This document shows positions 43,232 through 52,435 of a stretch of 54,529 nucleotides of DNA, piece after piece. The stretch is from Prevotella sp902465605 (GTDB lineage Bacteria > Bacteroidota > Bacteroidia > Bacteroidales > Bacteroidaceae), in assembly GCA_902465605.1 (NCBI GenBank), contig CABQNT010000016.1, positions 1 to 54,529 of the forward strand, read 5' to 3'. The number at the start of each line of letters is the position of its first letter. Position 1 is the first letter of the stretch. The translations under genes and the position numbers were made by a program. Under the pieces are notes generated by a model. It was not told the origin of the DNA and did no database searches. It saw only the letters and a list, made by a program, of their open reading frames with translations.

Positions 43232-44060
43232 TTGCTCTCGTTTTCTGGTACACCCGTATCCAATCAAAATGGGTTTCATAAGTTTTTGTCGTGTCTGGTA
43301 CAAGTTCATGGCTTCCATCGCCCACGCTCTGATTCAGTAAGAGGTAGAATGGGCGGTCAAATGTCCACTGTCCCTTGGACAATAACAGTTCGTCAGCAGA
43401 CTTGAGGTACTCTCCCACTTTTATGCGGTCAACATACCACACGACTTTGCTAGCGCTCCACTCTATGCCATAGATGTGCCAACGTTCAATGCTTACAGAC
43501 TTGCGGAAACTGTTTCGTTGCTGATGATTACGATTCTTGACCGTCAACTCAGAATGAATGTTGTGATTGGATTCCCGCTTTGGGCCGAAAGACTCAAAAA
43601 TATCAATCTCGCCATATAAATTTACCGGCAACTGTGGCATGCCTCCCATCCATACCGCAGGGAAATTGCCAGGATACAGATTGGTGCGCAGCCGAACCTC
43701 CACTTTCCCATATTGAAATGCAAATTTGTTTTTTGAATAGACAGCACCTGTAAGCATCACCGCTGTATCTTTTTCTAATTCCCTGTTGGGAATTGCCCTG
43801 CAGACAAGATGCCCATTATAGATAAAAGCTACATCTGGACTTGTTGAGATCCATCTGGACCAGGTGCTGTTGGCTCTCGGTGGAACACTCCATTTTGATG
43901 AGTCTGGCCTACTATAGTCTTCTTGATTGAATTCATCGGAAAAGACCAGCTGATAGTCATCGCCAGAATTTGGGACTGCAAGGGTCAGCATCGAGTCGGA
44001 TGCGAGAGTCGCAAAGAGGAAAACACAACCAAAGTATTTCATTACTGTAAAATTCATCAA
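43209..44060 (-). CDS. Secreted GH16 endo-glycanase
   Basis: The product has 283 residues: a signal peptide (about 1-28) and a GH16 beta-jelly-roll domain. The catalytic motif is GEIDIFESFG, in which the first Glu is the nucleophile and the second the acid/base. VWMGGMP, HIYGIEWSASKVVWYVD and FDWIRVYQK are other family blocks. It should cut an internal beta-1,3 or beta-1,4 linkage outside the inner membrane. In a capsule locus, the likely role is trimming or releasing the polymer, as ExoK does for succinoglycan in rhizobia. Confidence 0.9.
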   Translation of the reverse strand: MMNFTVMKYFGCVFLFATLASDSMLTLAVPNSGDDYQLVFSDEFNQEDYSRPDSSKWSVPPRANSTWSRWISTSPDVAFIYNGHLVCRAIPNRELEKDTAVMLTGAVYSKNKFAFQYGKVEVRLRTNLYPGNFPAVWMGGMPQLPVNLYGEIDIFESFGPKRESNHNIHSELTVKNRNHQQRNSFRKSVSIERWHIYGIEWSASKVVWYVDRIKVGEYLKSADELLLSKGQWTFDRPFYLLLNQSVGDGSHELVPDTTKTYETHFDWIRVYQKTRANDRQHLL

Positions 44061-44622
44061 CCTACTTCAATAAAATTTTATGCTGCATCCATGTCGTTCA
44101 AGTATACCCATGCAAATATGGAAACGATATTTGCGATAGATCCCTACATTGTAGGAATGCAAACAATCAAAATTGAATGATAGACCTCAGTGTGGACAAT
44201 TGAGATACCTGTCATGCCAGGATATCACTGTCGGCCTCATACAATTAATTTGCTTACAAATATAGATAAAAGTCCTGAATAATGAGTCTGTTGTATCAAG
44301 AAAAGTTGCCTTCTCCCTTGAGGAAGGATAAATACCTGCCCATGTTGTTGATAATACCCGTGCTGACAAATTCAATTGTTCACACGGGCTACCAGTTGGT
44401 ACACATGCAATAATTTCACGTTAACTGCTTCTTCTTGTAAAAAAAACCTTACCTTTGTGGCAGACTGCCAGACAAAGTGGACAAGTCTCCGTGCTGAAGA
44501 GTATTTCAAGTCAATTTCCACCAAAACGTGGAGTATCCTGCAATAAGAATACAACAAGGCTGTGACAACTAAAAACTTTCTGCTCAGAGAAAACCTCCAG
44601 AACTATAGGTAATACAACAACC
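44061..44622. other. Divergent intergenic region with two promoter boxes
   Basis: No supported gene. On the minus strand TATATTTG (44264-44257) could start GH16 and tupA. On the plus strand TACCTTTG (44450-44457) could start the glycosyltransferase pseudogene region. Neither has a clean -33 element. Confidence 0.45.
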
Positions 44623-44985
44623 ATGTCTCAAGATTTAGTTTCCGTCATCATCCCTTGCTACAATGCTGGCAGATACTTGCGAGCGTGTGTAGAGAGTGTG
44701 CTACGGCAAACTTATCAAAACATAGAGATCCTGATCATTGACGACTGTTCCACACAGGAAGAAACTCACAAAGTACTTGACGAGTTAGAGCAAACAGATA
44801 GCAGAATTAAGATATTCAACTTAGACAAAAACTCTGGACCGGCCGTAGCTCGCAACAAAGGAATAACTCATGCCCATGATCATATTGCATTTTGCGACAG
44901 CGACGACATGTAGCACCCCATCAAACTCGAACGGCAGATTGCTTTCATGCAAGAAAAGCGGTGCACTGCTTACGACCATGTCCAT
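44623..44985 (+). pseudogene. Broken copy of the family 2 glycosyltransferase
   Basis: The first 97 codons match the intact GT2 at 46792-47613 almost exactly (SVIIPCYNAGRYLRACVESV onwards), up to FCDSDDM. There a TAG stop (44911-44913) replaces the Trp codon that follows in the intact gene. Homology goes on past the stop (HPIKLERQIAFMQEKR) to about 44972, then a 2-base loss and unrelated sequence follow. One codon is also missing near THAHDH. The copy cannot make an active enzyme. Confidence 0.9.
44632..44972 (+). repeat. Direct repeat with 46801-47141
   Basis: The GT2 pseudogene and the intact GT2 share about 340 bp in the same direction, differing by scattered substitutions, a 3-base gap and a stop. 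The pair brackets the ATPase gene at 45523-46779. Confidence 0.9.
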
Positions 44986-44989
44986 TCAC

Positions 44990-45235
44990 ACTCCTATCAC
45001 AGCAACTAACATAGGTGGATTATGTGACCCCCTAAAAATTGCAAATGTAGGTTGGATGATACCTACTGCTACTTTCAAAGACATACAAAAAGTGCTAAAG
45101 TTAATCAGCCAATCAAAAGAATGCATTGAGGAAATAAAAAACGACAAGCAAGTTTGGAAGCTCGTTAATACACACTTCGACTGGTCTACAATAAGCAAAA
45201 CTACAATGGCTACATATCAAATATTAATGAGTTAA
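44990..45235 (+). pseudogene. Remnant of a family 4 glycosyltransferase C-terminus
   Basis: In another frame after the GT2 remnant, about 80 codons read TNIGGLCDPLKIANVGWMIP and end HFDWSTISKTTMATYQILMS. This is the layout of the last part of a GT-B enzyme (GG..D.. loop, GW, final helices). No start or N-terminal domain is present. It is a second decayed gene fused to the first. Confidence 0.6.
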
Positions 45236-45472
45236 TTCGTACACTACAGCCGCTCTGTAAAATTATAACCAGTCGCTCTTGAAAAAATTAACTATTGATA
45301 AACAATAAAATGATTGAACAATAAAAATATCTATCCACTAATAAATACTACCACCATCTAATTGTATTATCCTTCAATGCTCCATTACGAACGCAAGGGG
45401 ATCTTCTATTTTAAATTTACTGTCAAATGACACTTAATTCAAAATAGATGCTTCATATTTTACCAAAATATG

Positions 45473-45480
45473 TATCTTTG
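45473..45480 (+). promoter_or_regulatory. Promoter -7 box of the ATPase gene
   Basis: TATCTTTG lies 42 bp before the ATPase ATG, so this gene has its own promoter inside the locus. The rest of 45236-45522 is AT-rich without a gene. Confidence 0.6.
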
Positions 45481-45522
45481 CAAAAAGGATACTTCCTATT
45501 CGTCTATCAATAAGTCATATAT

Positions 45523-46779
45523 ATGGAAATCATACAGCGGAGAAAATATTTGTCGGAACTTATATCGCTACAAGATAATGGAATGATAAAGGTTATAACA
45601 GGTATGCGAAGATGTGGTAAGAGTTTTCTATTGTTTAAACTGTTTGTAAATTATCTTGAAGAACAAGGCATTGATAACGACCACATTTTAAAAGTTAACT
45701 TTGAAGACTTTAAGAATGAGTACCTAAGAAACGCACACACATTATATTCTTATATAGAGGAACGCATTACGGATAAGCGTAAGTACTATATCTTGCTTGA
45801 CGAGGTACAACTGTTAGAACGTTTTGAAGATGTGCTAAATGGTTTCCTCAACTTAGACAACGTTGATATTTATGTGACGGGTAGTAATGCCAAGTTCTTA
45901 TCAAAAGACATTATCACTGAATTTCGAGGACGTGGCTATGAAATAAGAATTTACCCTTTGAACTTTCAAGAGTTCTTTTCGGCTTATAATGGTTCTGTTC
46001 AATCAGCACTGAACGAATATATGCTCTATGGAGGGTTGCCACAAATACTTTCGTTTAACTCTGATGAACAAAAAGTAATTTTTTTAAAATTGCTTTTTAC
46101 AGAAACTTACATCAAAGACATCAAAGATAGGTATGCCATACGCAATGATGACGATTTAGAAGAACTACTCAATATATTATCGTCAAATGTAGGTTCTTTA
46201 ACAAATCCTAACAAATTGGCAAACACCTATCAAAGCAAAAAGAAGTCAACTATATCATATCCAACCATTAAAAGTTATCTCGACTATCTATGTGACTCGT
46301 TTCTCATAGAAAAAGCTATGAGATATGATGTAAAAGGCAAACAGTATATCAACACTCCTATGAAATATTACTTCATGGATTTAGGACTGCGCAATGTACG
46401 CATTAATTTTCGTCAATACGAAAAAACGCACCTCATGGAGAACCTTATATACAACGAATTAAGGTGCAGAGGTTTCAATGTAGATATTGGGTCGATGCCT
46501 ATTTCATATATGGACAGCAATGGACAACGTGTCAGAGTAGCTTTAGAAATTGATTTTGTATGTAACCTTGGCAGCATGAGATATTACATACAGTCAGCTT
46601 ACCGCATGGAAACAGAAGAAAAAGTAAAACAAGAGAAGGCTTCACTTCATCACATTGATGACTCGTTTAAGAAAATTATCATTGTAGGTGAAGAATGTCC
46701 TGTAACAAGAGATGAACAAGGTATCACTACCATGAGTATTTATGATTTTTTGCTTAAAGACAACTCGTTGGAATTATAG
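45523..46779 (+). CDS. AAA-type ATPase with DUF4143 domain
   Basis: The product has 418 residues. It has an N-terminal AAA_14 domain with Walker A TGMRRCGKSFLL (about 27-38), Walker B KYYILLDEVQLL and sensor VTGSNAKFLS, and a C-terminal DUF4143 domain (about 200-390) with a nuclease-like ALEIDFV. The family is common in Bacteroidetes and has no settled role; mobile or defence-type contexts have been proposed. It is more AT-rich than its neighbours, carries its own promoter and sits between two copies of a GT2 start, so it is probably a late arrival unrelated to polysaccharide synthesis. Confidence 0.9.
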   Translation: MEIIQRRKYLSELISLQDNGMIKVITGMRRCGKSFLLFKLFVNYLEEQGIDNDHILKVNFEDFKNEYLRNAHTLYSYIEERITDKRKYYILLDEVQLLERFEDVLNGFLNLDNVDIYVTGSNAKFLSKDIITEFRGRGYEIRIYPLNFQEFFSAYNGSVQSALNEYMLYGGLPQILSFNSDEQKVIFLKLLFTETYIKDIKDRYAIRNDDDLEELLNILSSNVGSLTNPNKLANTYQSKKKSTISYPTIKSYLDYLCDSFLIEKAMRYDVKGKQYINTPMKYYFMDLGLRNVRINFRQYEKTHLMENLIYNELRCRGFNVDIGSMPISYMDSNGQRVRVALEIDFVCNLGSMRYYIQSAYRMETEEKVKQEKASLHHIDDSFKKIIIVGEECPVTRDEQGITTMSIYDFLLKDNSLEL

Positions 46780-46791
46780 AATAAACAACTT

Positions 46792-47613
46792 ATGAATACC
46801 GATTTAGTTTCCGTCATCATCCCTTGTTACAACGCTGGCAGATACCTGCGGGCGTGTGTAGAGAGTGTGCTACGGCAAACTTATCAAATCATAGAGATCC
46901 TGATCATTGACGACTGTTCCACGCAGGAAGAAACTCACAAAGTACTTGACGAGTTAGAGCAAACAGATAGCAGAATTAAGATATTCTACTTAGACAAAAA
47001 CTCTGGACCAGCTGTGGCTCGAAATGAAGGGATAATACGTGCTCAAGGACGTTACATCGCATTTTGCGATAGTGACGACATGTGGCATCCCGCCAAATTA
47101 GAACGGCAGATTGCTTTCATGCAAGAAAAGCGATGCGCACTTTGCAGCTCATCCTACTACATTGTCAACGAAGCCAATTCCATCATCGGTATTTTTCACT
47201 CACCAAGCAAGATTACCTACCAAATGTACAAACGCGACAACAAAATAGGATGTCTCACAGCGATTTATGATACTAAATTGCTGGGGAAGAAGTACTACAT
47301 GCCTCTCATCAACAAGCGTCAAGACTGGGGATTGTTTATGAGAATTCTCAAAGATATAAGAATTTGCTACCCTGTCACACAACCTCTGGCCTATTATCGA
47401 AAACATCAAAACTCCATTTCAAGCAACAAAACTTCACTCATAAGATATAACATCAGTATATACAAACAGATTTTGGGCTATGCTACGCTCAAGGCCTGCT
47501 TGTTTTTCTTATTCGGCTTCCTGCCCACCTATTTCATAAAAGTAGCCAAGGTAAAATGGGACAGCTATAGGCTTCGCAAAAAACAAACACTAAACATAAA
47601 TGTAGATTATTAA
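46792..47613 (+). CDS. Family 2 glycosyltransferase
   Basis: The product has 273 residues. The GT-A domain has SVIIPCYNAG, LIIDDCSTQEETH, and the metal site FCDSDDMWHP at about 95-104; the end is hydrophobic and basic (ACLFFLFGFLPTYFIK), fitting membrane contact. It is the intact form of the pseudogene at 44623. It starts 12 bp after the ATPase gene, so it may depend on the ATPase promoter. Confidence 0.92.
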   Translation: MNTDLVSVIIPCYNAGRYLRACVESVLRQTYQIIEILIIDDCSTQEETHKVLDELEQTDSRIKIFYLDKNSGPAVARNEGIIRAQGRYIAFCDSDDMWHPAKLERQIAFMQEKRCALCSSSYYIVNEANSIIGIFHSPSKITYQMYKRDNKIGCLTAIYDTKLLGKKYYMPLINKRQDWGLFMRILKDIRICYPVTQPLAYYRKHQNSISSNKTSLIRYNISIYKQILGYATLKACLFFLFGFLPTYFIKVAKVKWDSYRLRKKQTLNINVDY

Positions 47614-47650
47614 GGGCGTTCATGCAATATAGCAGGAAAAGCTGCGTTAT

Positions 47651-48331
47651 ATGGAAAAAGTTCACAAAGTGAAGACAATCCCGCCCTACATCAAATACAA
47701 CGACGACATCAAGAACCCTCGGTTCATTCCCGACGGTATGAACGAGTTGGAGCGTAACATCAAGCGCGCTGCCGATTTCTTGATAGCCACCATAGCACTG
47801 ATAGTTTTCTCACCCTTGTTTCTGCTTTGCTACTGCTTGGTGAAGCGTGAAGACGGCGGACCCGTGATCTTCAAACAGGAACGCATCGGGCGCTTCGGCC
47901 GACCTTTCACCATATACAAGTTCCGCAGCATGTGCATCGACGCTGAGAAAGACGGACCACAACTCTACAGACACCAACACGACAAGCGCATGACCAAAAT
48001 AGGGAGATACCTGCGCACACATCACTTGGACGAACTGCCGCAGCTATGGAACGTAGTCAAAGGGGACATGGCCTTCATCGGACCACGACCGGAACGAAAG
48101 TTCTACATCGACCAAATCATGCAACGGGATTCCAGGTACGCCTATCTTTACCAAATCCGTCCTGGTGTCACCTCGTATGCGACCTTGTACAATGGTTACA
48201 CAGATACCATGGAGAAGATGCTGAAACGACTGGATCTCGACTTGTATTACCTGGAACATCGGTCATGGTGGTTCGATATGAAAATACTAACCAAAACCTT
48301 CATCAACATCGCATTCGGTAAAATTTTCTAA
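47651..48331 (+). CDS. Initiating sugar-phosphate transferase
   Basis: The product has 226 residues with one membrane-embedded helix (about 40-62) and the bacterial sugar transferase domain: VIFKQERIGRFGRPFTIYKF, then LDELPQLWNVVKGDMAFIGPRP. It starts repeat-unit synthesis by putting a sugar phosphate on undecaprenyl phosphate at the cytoplasmic face (WcaJ/PglC type, short form). It closes the polysaccharide locus. Confidence 0.93.
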   Translation: MEKVHKVKTIPPYIKYNDDIKNPRFIPDGMNELERNIKRAADFLIATIALIVFSPLFLLCYCLVKREDGGPVIFKQERIGRFGRPFTIYKFRSMCIDAEKDGPQLYRHQHDKRMTKIGRYLRTHHLDELPQLWNVVKGDMAFIGPRPERKFYIDQIMQRDSRYAYLYQIRPGVTSYATLYNGYTDTMEKMLKRLDLDLYYLEHRSWWFDMKILTKTFINIAFGKIF

Positions 48332-48657
48332 CCTTAACCCATTCAAACCTTTCACATAGAGAGAACAGGCTTCCCAATCTAAAGTCTAACTACCCAGACA
48401 ACATCCACCACCATATTATACCATGCTTGATGGCAAAGGATGATACGATTGTTGATATCGAATTTATTCTTGTTGATAGCAGATGGCATACGGACATTTC
48501 ACGAACGCAATACAACGGGAGTAACAAAAAGAAACATCACGTCCTATATGCGAGTTAATTTGTGTTAACAATTACATTAATTAACATAAAAACAAACAAA
48601 AATCAGGGTAGATTCCTTTACTTTGCGGTCGCATTTTAAAAACTGTAAGTAAAACAA
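48332..48657. other. Gap between the polysaccharide locus and dcuB
   Basis: No gene is seen. TTACTTTG (about 48618-48625) is a near match to a -7 box and probably serves dcuB with a leader of about 30 bases. AT-rich palindromes GTTAAC and TTAATTAA lie around 48563-48587 and could be a regulator site. No clear terminator for the upstream locus is visible. Confidence 0.4.
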
Positions 48658-50004
48658 ATGGCTACTACACTCATCATCTTACAATTACTCATTGTATTTG
48701 GGTTCATCTTCATTGGTGCCCGCGTTGGCGGCATCGGCATGGGTATCTACGGCATGGTAGGTACTTTCCTATTGGTTTTTGTCTTCGGTCTGGCACCGGG
48801 AAAAGCACCTATCGATGTGATGATGATTATCGTTTCAGTTATTGTAGCAGCCGCATCCCTACAAGCCACGGGAGGTTTAGATTATCTGGTGGGTGTCACG
48901 GGCAAGTTCTTGCGCAAGCATCCCAGTCAAATCACCTATTACGGTCCGTTGGCATGCTGGATATTCTGCCTGTTGGCAGGAACGGCGCACACCTGTTATT
49001 CACTGCTCCCCATCATTTCTGAGATAGCCCAGGCCAACAAAATTAGACCCGAGAGACCGTTGAGCGTCAGCGTCATTGCTGCTTCGCTGGGCATCACCGG
49101 CAGTCCTGTGAGTGCCGCTACAGCAGCCATCATCAGTACTGATATCTTGGGCTTGAAAGGCATCGACCTGGCCGATGTGTTAATTGTGTGCATTCCTGCC
49201 TCTTTCGTAGCCATCCTCGTGGCAGCATTTGTGCAGAACCGAATAGGTAAAGAGTTGGAAGACGACCCCATCTACCAAGCCAAGGTAGCATCTGGTGAAA
49301 TCAATCCGGAAGAAGAGCAGAAACGCATGCAGCAAATGAACGCCAACCCCAACCCACGCGCAAAATACTCCGTGTATGCTTTCTTGCTGGGCGTTGCACT
49401 GGTGGTAACATTCGGTCTATTCCCTCAACTGAAGCCTCATCACATGGTTGATGGCGTGATGACGCCAATAGCCACCTCCGAGATGATCGAGATTGTGATG
49501 ATGTCGGCGGCTGCGTTGATTCTCCTTGTGGGCAAAGGCAATGTGGCCACAGCTGCCAAGGGAACTGTCTTCGCTGCCGGCATGAACGCTATGGTGAGCA
49601 TCTTCGGTATTGCTTGGATGGGCGACACCTTCTTCAATGGCAACAAAGACTTCTTCGTCACTCACCTGGCCGATTGGGTACAAGCAGCTCCCTTCTTGTT
49701 CGCCGTCATCCTCTTCATCATGAGCATCATGCTGTTCTCACAGGCAGCCACCGTGCGCACCATCTATCCCCTGGGTGTGTTGCTTGGCATCAACCCGCTG
49801 TACCTGCTGGCGATGTTCCCTGCCTGCAACGGTTATTTCTTCATGCCCAACTATCCCACCGAGGTGGCAGCCATCAATTTTGACCGAACCGGCACCACGC
49901 GAATCGGTCGGTACGTCATCAACCACAGTTTCCAGTTGTCAGGATTCATCACAACCATCGTGTCCATCGGACTGGCTTTCTTGATCACGCAAATATTTTA
50001 TTGA
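48658..50004 (+). CDS. dcuB: Anaerobic C4-dicarboxylate transporter DcuB type
   Basis: The product has 448 residues with about twelve membrane segments across its length. It belongs to the DcuA/DcuB family (GGLDYLVGVTGKFLRKHP, SLGITGSPVSAATAA, FPACNGYFFMPNYPTE). It exchanges fumarate or aspartate for succinate under anaerobic conditions. It leads an operon with ansB, a putative porin and aspA, spaced 32, 30 and 116 bp, and would supply or remove dicarboxylates for fumarate respiration. Confidence 0.95.
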   Translation: MATTLIILQLLIVFGFIFIGARVGGIGMGIYGMVGTFLLVFVFGLAPGKAPIDVMMIIVSVIVAAASLQATGGLDYLVGVTGKFLRKHPSQITYYGPLACWIFCLLAGTAHTCYSLLPIISEIAQANKIRPERPLSVSVIAASLGITGSPVSAATAAIISTDILGLKGIDLADVLIVCIPASFVAILVAAFVQNRIGKELEDDPIYQAKVASGEINPEEEQKRMQQMNANPNPRAKYSVYAFLLGVALVVTFGLFPQLKPHHMVDGVMTPIATSEMIEIVMMSAAALILLVGKGNVATAAKGTVFAAGMNAMVSIFGIAWMGDTFFNGNKDFFVTHLADWVQAAPFLFAVILFIMSIMLFSQAATVRTIYPLGVLLGINPLYLLAMFPACNGYFFMPNYPTEVAAINFDRTGTTRIGRYVINHSFQLSGFITTIVSIGLAFLITQIFY

Positions 50005-50036
50005 TATCATATTTAATCACTTAAAAACAATTTATT

Positions 50037-51089
50037 ATGAAACATTTACGTATCAACATCCTGGTGATTGTTGCATTGTTCGTTACCGTTGGTCTATGTG
50101 CCAAACCTAAGGTTCGCATCCTGGCAACAGGTGGCACCATTGCAGGTGTATCCACGAGTTCTACCTCATCGGCTTACAATGCCGGCCAATTGGGAGTGCA
50201 AACCTTGATTGCTGCCGTTCCGCAGATTCAAGACATCGCTGACGTATCGGGTGAGCAAATTTGCAACATCGGTAGTCAGGACATGAACGACCAAGTGTGG
50301 CTGAAACTGGCCAAGCGAATCAACCAGCTGCTCAATCAAGAAGGTTACGACGGCGTGCTGATTACTCATGGTACCGACACCATGGAAGAGACTGCTTACT
50401 TCTTGAGCCTCACCGTACACAGCAACAAGCCTGTCATCTTGGTAGGTGCCATGCGTTCGGCCACAGCCATCTCTGCCGACGGACCCGCCAACCTGTACAA
50501 CGCCATAGCTGCCATTGCTACACCCGAATCGCGCGACAAGGGCGTGATGGTTTGCATGAACGACCAACTGTTTGATGCCAAATCGGTTATCAAGACACAC
50601 ACCACCGACTGCGCTACCTTCAAGGGTGGCATCTATGGTCAAATTGGTAACGTGTTCAATGGTAAGGCTTACTATCTGCAAACACCAGCCTACAAGCGCG
50701 GTACAGAATCAGTATTCAACGTCGACAACCTCGACAAGTTGCCACAGGTGGGCATCATCTACGGTTATTCTAACTGCTCTGACCTTCCCATCAAGGCATT
50801 CGTTGACGCCAAGTACGATGGCATCGTGTTGGCAGGTGTTGGCGACGGCAACTTCTACAAAGACGTTTTCGACGTGGCTATCAAAGCACAGAACAGCGGC
50901 ATCCAAATCGTTCGTTCAAGCCGTGTACCCACAGGTCCTACCAACTTGAATGCTGAGGTAGATGACAACAAATATCATTTCGTGGCATCTCTCAACCTCA
51001 ATCCTCAGAAGGCACGCGTATTGTTGATGCTGGCTTTGACGAAAACACACGACTGGCAGCAAATTCAGAAGTACTACCAAGAATATTAA
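50037..51089 (+). CDS. ansB: Type II (periplasmic) L-asparaginase
   Basis: The product has 350 residues: a signal peptide (about 1-21) and the asparaginase fold. Catalytic motifs are ILATGGTIAG (Thr in 31-34) and THGTDTMEETA (about 110-120). It hydrolyses asparagine to aspartate and ammonia in the periplasm. With AspA and DcuB it yields fumarate, so asparagine can serve as electron acceptor source and nitrogen source. Confidence 0.96.
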   Translation: MKHLRINILVIVALFVTVGLCAKPKVRILATGGTIAGVSTSSTSSAYNAGQLGVQTLIAAVPQIQDIADVSGEQICNIGSQDMNDQVWLKLAKRINQLLNQEGYDGVLITHGTDTMEETAYFLSLTVHSNKPVILVGAMRSATAISADGPANLYNAIAAIATPESRDKGVMVCMNDQLFDAKSVIKTHTTDCATFKGGIYGQIGNVFNGKAYYLQTPAYKRGTESVFNVDNLDKLPQVGIIYGYSNCSDLPIKAFVDAKYDGIVLAGVGDGNFYKDVFDVAIKAQNSGIQIVRSSRVPTGPTNLNAEVDDNKYHFVASLNLNPQKARVLLMLALTKTHDWQQIQKYYQEY

Positions 51090-51119
51090 TTCCTATCATT
51101 TATAACAGGAATAAACATA

Positions 51120-52319
51120 ATGAACATGAAAAAAATAATGATGATTTGCGCCATGATGTCTTTGGCACTGGGCGCAAGCGCACAAGGTAACAATACGGGC
51201 ATGGGTGGCGAAGATGGCAATTACGAGTCGTTGGCAAGCCGTCTGTTCAAATTGGAGAAGAAAAGCGACGCATTCAACGTATACTTCAACTATGCGTCTT
51301 CCTTCCAAGAGGCCTACGATGGCAACGATTGGGGATCATCCTTCAAGAACAAACAAGCCCGACTGGAAATCAAAGGTTCCTTCGGCAAACTCTCTTACCG
51401 CTTCCGTCACCGCTTGAACAAAGCCAACGGTGCGCAGGGCGAAGACAACTTTGCCAAGGCTACCGACATCCTTTCTGTTGGCTATCAGGTTACCGACAAG
51501 CTCGGTATCACGGGTGGTAAGATGTGTCAAAACTGGGGTGGATTCGAATTTGACGAGAACCCCATGTACATCTACCAATACTCAGACATGGTTGACAATA
51601 TGGATAACTTCATGGCCGGTGTAAACTTCGCTTTCAAACCCGTAGAATCTCAGGAGTTTAACCTGAACATCACCAATGCTTACAACAACAAGTTGGCTCA
51701 AGAATACGGGGCTGACCTCAAGGTGATGAAAGAAAACGGAAAGACTGAAGCCGTGGAAGCTGCCAAACATCCATTGACCTATATCTTCTTGTGGAATGGT
51801 AATTTCTTTGGCGATAAGCTACAAACGCGTTGGTCAGTGGGCACACAGACACAGGCCAAGGATCAGAGCAGCCAGATGGTGATGCTCGGTCAAAAGCTTA
51901 ACTTGCCTACCTTCCAGTGGTATTTCGACTACATGGGTGCCTTTGACGACGTTGACCGTCTGGGCATTGCCACCAGCGACTTGTCTGCATTCCGCGGAAA
52001 AGGCAACGTGCGCTACGGCAAGGTGAACTACAACTCGTTCATAACCAAAGTTAATTGGCAGTTCGTTCCACAGTGGAACCTGATGCTCAAAGGCATGTAC
52101 GAGACGGCAAGTGTCAGCAAGATCGAAGAACTCAAGAACTATCGTAAGTCTTTTGGTTACTTTGCCAGCTTGGAATATTATCCCGTCAAGTCACAAGACT
52201 GCCGCCTATTCTTGTCATACATCGGTCGTAGCTACAAGTTCACCGATAAGAGCAAACTGGCTGACTACAACACCAGTCGCATCGAACTGGGCTTCATGTA
52301 CAGAATCAAGGCGTTCTAA
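51120..52319 (+). CDS. Putative outer-membrane porin of the asparagine operon
   Basis: The product has 399 residues with a signal peptide (about 1-20, ending ASA) and a chain of amphipathic beta strands ending in an aromatic residue (MYRIKAF), typical of an outer-membrane barrel. It resembles phosphate-selective-porin-like (OprP/OprO) proteins of Bacteroidales in length and strand pattern. Its place between ansB and aspA suggests that it lets amino acids or dicarboxylates through the outer membrane; this is inference from context. Confidence 0.75.
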   Translation: MNMKKIMMICAMMSLALGASAQGNNTGMGGEDGNYESLASRLFKLEKKSDAFNVYFNYASSFQEAYDGNDWGSSFKNKQARLEIKGSFGKLSYRFRHRLNKANGAQGEDNFAKATDILSVGYQVTDKLGITGGKMCQNWGGFEFDENPMYIYQYSDMVDNMDNFMAGVNFAFKPVESQEFNLNITNAYNNKLAQEYGADLKVMKENGKTEAVEAAKHPLTYIFLWNGNFFGDKLQTRWSVGTQTQAKDQSSQMVMLGQKLNLPTFQWYFDYMGAFDDVDRLGIATSDLSAFRGKGNVRYGKVNYNSFITKVNWQFVPQWNLMLKGMYETASVSKIEELKNYRKSFGYFASLEYYPVKSQDCRLFLSYIGRSYKFTDKSKLADYNTSRIELGFMYRIKAF

Positions 52320-52342
52320 CAACGATCTTTTAACAGCAAGAT

Positions 52343-52372
52343 GAACGTGAGACACCCCTCGTGTCCACGTTC
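52343..52372 (+). other. Hairpin between the porin gene and aspA
   Basis: GAACGT and ACGTTC enclose GACAC and GTGTC around loop CCCTC. No U tract follows, so it may be an RNA processing or stability element in the operon mRNA. Confidence 0.45.
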
Positions 52373-52435
52373 GTCGGTTATGACGAACCATGATAAACAC
52401 AAAAAAAACAACTACAACAATCAATAGTAAACACA

